This document shows positions 60,752-64,000 of a DNA stretch of 64,000 bases, one piece after another. This DNA is from Flagellimonas okinawensis. Lineage in GTDB: Bacteria > Bacteroidota > Bacteroidia > Flavobacteriales > Flavobacteriaceae. Location: assembly GCF_029194005.1 (NCBI RefSeq), contig NZ_JARFVA010000002.1, forward strand, positions 558,001 to 622,000. Reading direction: 5' to 3'. The notes below the pieces were generated by a model that did not search any database, was not told the origin of the DNA, and saw nothing but the letters and a program-made list of their open reading frames with translations. Each line of letters begins with the position of its first letter. Positions within the stretch are counted from its first letter, which is position 1. The translations under genes were made by a program, and so were the position numbers.

Positions 60752-61605
60752 TCCAATTTTAGCTCGTATAGCTTTCTTCCACCATATTTGTTTTCCTCAT
60801 CTGCGATCAGTAGGGATCCATTGTCATAAAAACAAACAGACTCTATTTGGGTGTCCGTTTGTAAATCGATGATTTTAATGGAGGATTTTGTAAAATCGGG
60901 AGCGGTAAAATCTGTCAGCAAAAAAACAAATCCATAACTTAAGAGGGCAATGGTTTTGCCATTGGGTGAAATATCGGCACTTGTAACCGAGCAATGATCT
61001 TGGTCTGCACAAAGGAACAATGAACCTAAATATTCAGCTTCGTATTCACCTTTTTTATCCGGAACTCTATAGATCAACGATTTTCCGGAATAGGGCCGTG
61101 TTCGGTTTTTTGTAAAAATGTAGAGGTAGTCGTTGAGGTGGAAAAATCCCTCCGTGTCAAAATAAAGACTGTCCGTTTCGGGAGGAAAATCCTTTTGTTG
61201 TGGATATTTGAACGCTATTTTATCGGCGTTGGGCTCTTTTTTGTCCAATTCATCTTTAGGAATTTTATAGATGACCAGGTCCTTCCTTGCATTTTTGTTG
61301 TTGCCAAAATCACCAACATAGAGATTTCCTTTTTTGTCTATGGTCAAATCTTCCCAATCCTGATTCTTTGCATGATCTATTTTCAGTGATTCTTTGATGT
61401 CTCCATCTTTGTCTACCCTATAGATTTTATCCTTGTTCCCACTGTCCTCTATCACCCATATTTTTCCTTCCTCCGTTACTTCCATTCCAGAGACTTCTTT
61501 GAGCTTAGAGGGAAATTTGCCCAACTTGTCCAGCTCGCCCCAATAGGTTTTTTGGGCACAAGCTTGTACAACGATCAATAAAAAAACAAGGACCAGTCTA
61601 CTCAT
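60748..61605 (-). CDS. Beta-propeller lipoprotein (SdiA-regulated/phytase-like)
   Basis: 285 residues; lipobox VVQAC (Cys16). Repeats such as EVSGMEVTEEGKIWVIEDSGN, DWEDLTIDKKGNLYVGDFGNN, VTSADISPNGKTIALLS and ESVCFYDNGSLLIADEEN read as propeller blades, similar to SdiA-regulated or esterase-like_phytase proteins. Location outer envelope. It overlaps the SRPBCC gene by 8 bases (same strand) and the convergent BamA-type gene by 4. Function unknown. Confidence 0.75.
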   Translation of the reverse strand: MSRLVLVFLLIVVQACAQKTYWGELDKLGKFPSKLKEVSGMEVTEEGKIWVIEDSGNKDKIYRVDKDGDIKESLKIDHAKNQDWEDLTIDKKGNLYVGDFGNNKNARKDLVIYKIPKDELDKKEPNADKIAFKYPQQKDFPPETDSLYFDTEGFFHLNDYLYIFTKNRTRPYSGKSLIYRVPDKKGEYEAEYLGSLFLCADQDHCSVTSADISPNGKTIALLSYGFVFLLTDFTAPDFTKSSIKIIDLQTDTQIESVCFYDNGSLLIADEENKYGGRKLYELKLD

Positions 61606-62497
61606 TGTTCTCTTTTATGGGCATAAACACCTCGGTAGTCCATTGAAGTTCATTTCCACCCATATTGGGATTGTTATGAAAAACCTCGATAGGTTTATGT
61701 TCTATGGGGATATTCTTGGCATTGGCATAATCCATAAGTGCGTACCAAGCGCGGTCCGAAGTAATATAGTTGCCATGATAAATTGCTTTAATCGCATTTT
61801 TACCATAAATACGTTTGTACATTATATCAGGATGGTCGGGAAGCTTTTCAGAGCGTATAATGGGGTTACAAAAATTATAGCTTAACGTATTGTTTTTTAT
61901 ATCCCACTCCAATACTTCAACAAATGGGGGACCGTTTAATTGCACTTGGTTTTGAGCGAGAATACCATCTAAAAAACTATAATTTGCCATCATTCCCTTG
62001 GCTTTGTGCTCAGGAGTTGTATTGAGCTGAACACAAGCACAAAAAGATGTGAATGTCTCCGATTCTCCTTCTATGGTATAGTTAAACCCGTCAAGGTGAT
62101 TGTTTAAGAAACTGTTGAATTCCAAGAGCAATTTTCTGGAGCCACTTTCAAAATCAGTATCGGAAAAGGGAACGGCCAATCTATTTTTGATTGAATTATC
62201 CATATCCAGTATGTTGACTTGAACCTTGCTCAAAGAATCGTGAACTCTGTCGATTTCCCATTCGTAAACATGCACGGAGTCGTTTACAAGAATAGTTTGC
62301 CTAAAATGACTTGGGCTTGCGTAATCCAATGGTATAACAGAGTCAAATCCATTGTTCCATGCCTTGACCGTTTCGTAAATTGTTCCAGGTATGGCCTTGG
62401 CCTTAAAATTGACCTGATAATCTTGGGGTTTTAAAAATAAGTACCATAATACTGTCCCTACCACGATGGCAAGGATTATTGAAACAATCTTCCTCAT
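61598..62497 (-). CDS. Membrane-anchored SRPBCC + GyrI-like ligand-binding protein
   Basis: 299 residues. One N-terminal membrane helix (about 4-20) is followed by an SRPBCC-like domain (about 27-150, VNFKAKAIPGTIYETVKAWNNG) and a GyrI/BacR effector-binding-like domain (about 160-297, ending EVFMPIKENNE; MYKRIYGKNAIKAIYHGNYI). No DNA-binding part. Both folds bind small hydrophobic or cationic molecules. Has a -7 element in the 22-bp gap after the haloperoxidase gene and overlaps the next gene by 8 bases. Confidence 0.75.
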   Translation of the reverse strand: MRKIVSIILAIVVGTVLWYLFLKPQDYQVNFKAKAIPGTIYETVKAWNNGFDSVIPLDYASPSHFRQTILVNDSVHVYEWEIDRVHDSLSKVQVNILDMDNSIKNRLAVPFSDTDFESGSRKLLLEFNSFLNNHLDGFNYTIEGESETFTSFCACVQLNTTPEHKAKGMMANYSFLDGILAQNQVQLNGPPFVEVLEWDIKNNTLSYNFCNPIIRSEKLPDHPDIMYKRIYGKNAIKAIYHGNYITSDRAWYALMDYANAKNIPIEHKPIEVFHNNPNMGGNELQWTTEVFMPIKENNE

Positions 62498-62507
62498 AAC
62501 TAAGCAG

Positions 62508-62515
62508 CAAAAATA
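62508..62515 (-). promoter_or_regulatory. Putative -7 element (TATTTTTG)
   Basis: Exact TANNTTTG on the minus strand, 10 bp before the SRPBCC ATG; the leader would be only a few bases long. Confidence 0.4.
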
Positions 62516-62519
62516 CGGA

Positions 62520-63851
62520 TTAGCCTTTTGTCATGTCCAATTTGTCCACTATAAATTTACCTAAGTCCCGACCTTGTTTTATGCCAACTTCTATAGCGGC
62601 GCGATAATGGATTCCGCCATACATTCTGCTCAACGCAGCCTCGTCGGATGCTTCATTAAAGGAGTTAAAGGAACGGACAGGAAGACCGTAGGCTACTTCT
62701 GTGTCGTCATCAAAAGCAAAATTATCACCAAAAATGTCGGTTAGAGCAATCGCTGCAGCTCCGGACACTACACTGTGGCCACTGGTGTATTCGGGGAAAG
62801 GTGGTGTTTGCAGTACGGGTTCCCAACTGTCATCTATATACTCATTGATCACTGTTTCCGGACGTATGAGGTTACTTCTATATTTTTCGTCCCAGCAACT
62901 GATAAAGGCATCTGCTATGGCTATAGAGGTCTTGGTATAGGCATATACTGTTTTGGCAAAGTCTGCATTTGTTTTCCTCGAAGCAATTTTAGTGATACCG
63001 ATCCAGTGTGCCCCTGGCGTAATTTTTTTGGTTGCGAACATCAAATGTCCACGAGTTACCGAAACATATGGGTTACAGTCCCAAAACTGAGCTATCGCAA
63101 TCTCATCGGATTTATCCCCTTTACCAACCATACTTTTGCGTACTTCGTACACTTCCATTACCTCTTCGTAAAATTTCGAATCTTTCTCCATGGAGAATGT
63201 AGGTGGAGGAATGGGTTTGAACTGTTGTGCCGAGTCGATTGCAAATGGTCTGATTTTCTCCCAATGTGGTTCAATACCATTCATATAGGCAGGGGGAGTG
63301 GGTTGCCATCTTGATGGGTCGTCGGAGTCGACGGTGAATTTTGGCATGGTTCGGGTTTCCTTGTAATTGTCCTTGTTCATCCATTCCCCAACAAAATCGG
63401 CGACCTCCAGTCCGTAGGCCTTGGAAGCATTGAATACTGGTTCGTTTTTCTCTATCCATGTGGAATAAAGACTATCCCTAAAGCTTTCCATTCGTTCCTC
63501 GGAAAAGATGAGTCTTTTACTTAGATCCATATGGGCAATCAAGGCTGCCATTTCATAGTTGATGTTATCACCTTCCTTTGGTTTGGGAATGCTTCCCAAA
63601 TCGGTTACCTGTCCAGCCAAAGATTCGTAGTTGTCGTTCTCCAAAGCAACAATTTCGTATGCTGCAATATTGGGGTAAGCAAATATTCTACTGGCCACAG
63701 GAGGCGAGAATATATCATGGATCATTATTTCGATCACTTTGTCCACTGAAGCATGAAAATCTTCTGGGGAGATTTCAACAGGTTCCTGTTTTTTTTGGCA
63801 CGATGCCAGCACCAATAGTAGTGCTGCGATTAAACTTATTCTTTTTTTCAT
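62520..63851 (-). CDS. Vanadium-dependent haloperoxidase / PAP2-like lipoprotein
   Basis: 443 residues from the ATG at 63851; lipobox VLASC (Cys18). Active-site pattern of the vanadium haloperoxidase/PAP2 family: Lys and Arg in EKYRSNLIRPET, Ser-Gly-His in FPEYTSGHSVVSG, and Arg/His in LSRMYGGIHYRAAIEVG. Members are either haloperoxidases or acid phosphatases; the sequence cannot tell which. Placed 10 bp after a VCBS-type gene, a pairing I recall from other Flavobacteriaceae. Confidence 0.9.
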   Translation of the reverse strand: MKKRISLIAALLLVLASCQKKQEPVEISPEDFHASVDKVIEIMIHDIFSPPVASRIFAYPNIAAYEIVALENDNYESLAGQVTDLGSIPKPKEGDNINYEMAALIAHMDLSKRLIFSEERMESFRDSLYSTWIEKNEPVFNASKAYGLEVADFVGEWMNKDNYKETRTMPKFTVDSDDPSRWQPTPPAYMNGIEPHWEKIRPFAIDSAQQFKPIPPPTFSMEKDSKFYEEVMEVYEVRKSMVGKGDKSDEIAIAQFWDCNPYVSVTRGHLMFATKKITPGAHWIGITKIASRKTNADFAKTVYAYTKTSIAIADAFISCWDEKYRSNLIRPETVINEYIDDSWEPVLQTPPFPEYTSGHSVVSGAAAIALTDIFGDNFAFDDDTEVAYGLPVRSFNSFNEASDEAALSRMYGGIHYRAAIEVGIKQGRDLGKFIVDKLDMTKG

Positions 63852-63861
63852 GGCCTTGAGA

Positions 63862-64000
63862 TTAATCATTGATTTTATAGACTTGCGCTTTATCATTATT
63901 GAAAATAGCCAACAAGTATTTTTGATTGTTGATTGTAATTGTGTTTAGGTGTCGGACGGATTTTTTTGTGAAATCCAATCCTAGTTCATTGCCCAATACG
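63862..64000 (-). CDS. C-terminal end of a VCBS/FG-GAP repeat-type protein (partial)
   Basis: The last 45 codons of a minus-strand gene that begins beyond the window. The readable end is VLGNELGLDFTKKSVRHLNT to AIFNNDKAQVYKIND, then TAA at 63862-63864. The pattern ITINNQKYLLAIFNND resembles a final FG-GAP/VCBS blade, as in ASPIC/UnbV-type lipoproteins that commonly precede vanadium haloperoxidases. Identification is tentative. Confidence 0.5.
   Translation of the reverse strand, partial: VLGNELGLDFTKKSVRHLNTITINNQKYLLAIFNNDKAQVYKIND

Overview
The window looks like a stretch of chromosome from a marine-type member of the Flavobacteriaceae (phylum Bacteroidota), perhaps near Muricauda/Flagellimonas; the genus is a guess. 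The reasons are the gene families (T9SS C-terminal sorting domains, a carboxypeptidase-regulatory/TonB receptor paired with a lipoprotein, DUF3098, DUF4271, DUF4296, a LuxE-domain protein, a BamA-type phosphoesterase fusion), the near absence of Shine-Dalgarno sequences, and repeated matches to the Bacteroidota -7 promoter element TANNTTTG a short distance upstream of start codons. I saw no rRNA, tRNA, CRISPR array, insertion sequence or phage gene.

Layout. 1-3.3 kb: end of an ABC/HlyD/TolC-type export operon whose ATPase half looks degenerate. 3.4-7.4 kb: a thioredoxin-like gene, then a minus-strand block ftsX-DUF3098-uppP-truB-TonB-like for envelope and division. 7.5-12.6 kb: leuS, ald and a YugP-type protease. 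12.7-15.5 kb: ferritin, a small unknown, an Lrp/AsnC regulator and a saccharopine-dehydrogenase-family enzyme. 15.6-25.8 kb: mostly core metabolism (DUF423, pckA, hemD-DUF4271-GT39, a dolichol-phosphate-mannose-synthase-like GT2, pyrC, DUF4296, an epimerase, tyrS). 25.9-34.5 kb: a cupin with a broken signal peptide, a LuxE-type protein, two tiny T9SS-tail proteins, a beta-helix lipoprotein, its TonB receptor, and a divergent PhoB/PhoR-like two-component pair. 34.4-38.9 kb: glycosyltransferase, trmB, LysE-type exporter, an alkyltransferase-like protein and an amidase. 39.1-42.0 kb: an Fe-S/redox group (Mrp, NfuA-type, ferredoxin reductase, ferredoxin). 42.0-53.3 kb: ABC exporter, TPM protein, penicillin-acylase-like lipoprotein, an outer-membrane barrel, acyltransferase, AraC regulator, a PLP enzyme and a metallophosphatase. 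53.4-64.0 kb: a large GAF protein, an HD-Pycsar-effector membrane protein, a 1235-residue phosphoesterase/kinase-like/BamA fusion, and a VCBS-haloperoxidase-SRPBCC-propeller group.

The strongest new signals are: (1) six short direct repeats at exactly 11-bp spacing between the TonB receptor and the PhoB-like regulator, which read as a PHO-box array; (2) a lone HD-PycTM protein tail-to-tail with a GAF protein and with no cyclase in sight; (3) a kinase-like segment between the phosphoesterase and barrel of the BamA-type protein; and (4) a one-base homopolymer frameshift that removes a cupin signal peptide. No search or alignment was run; family calls rest on motifs and remembered family architecture.
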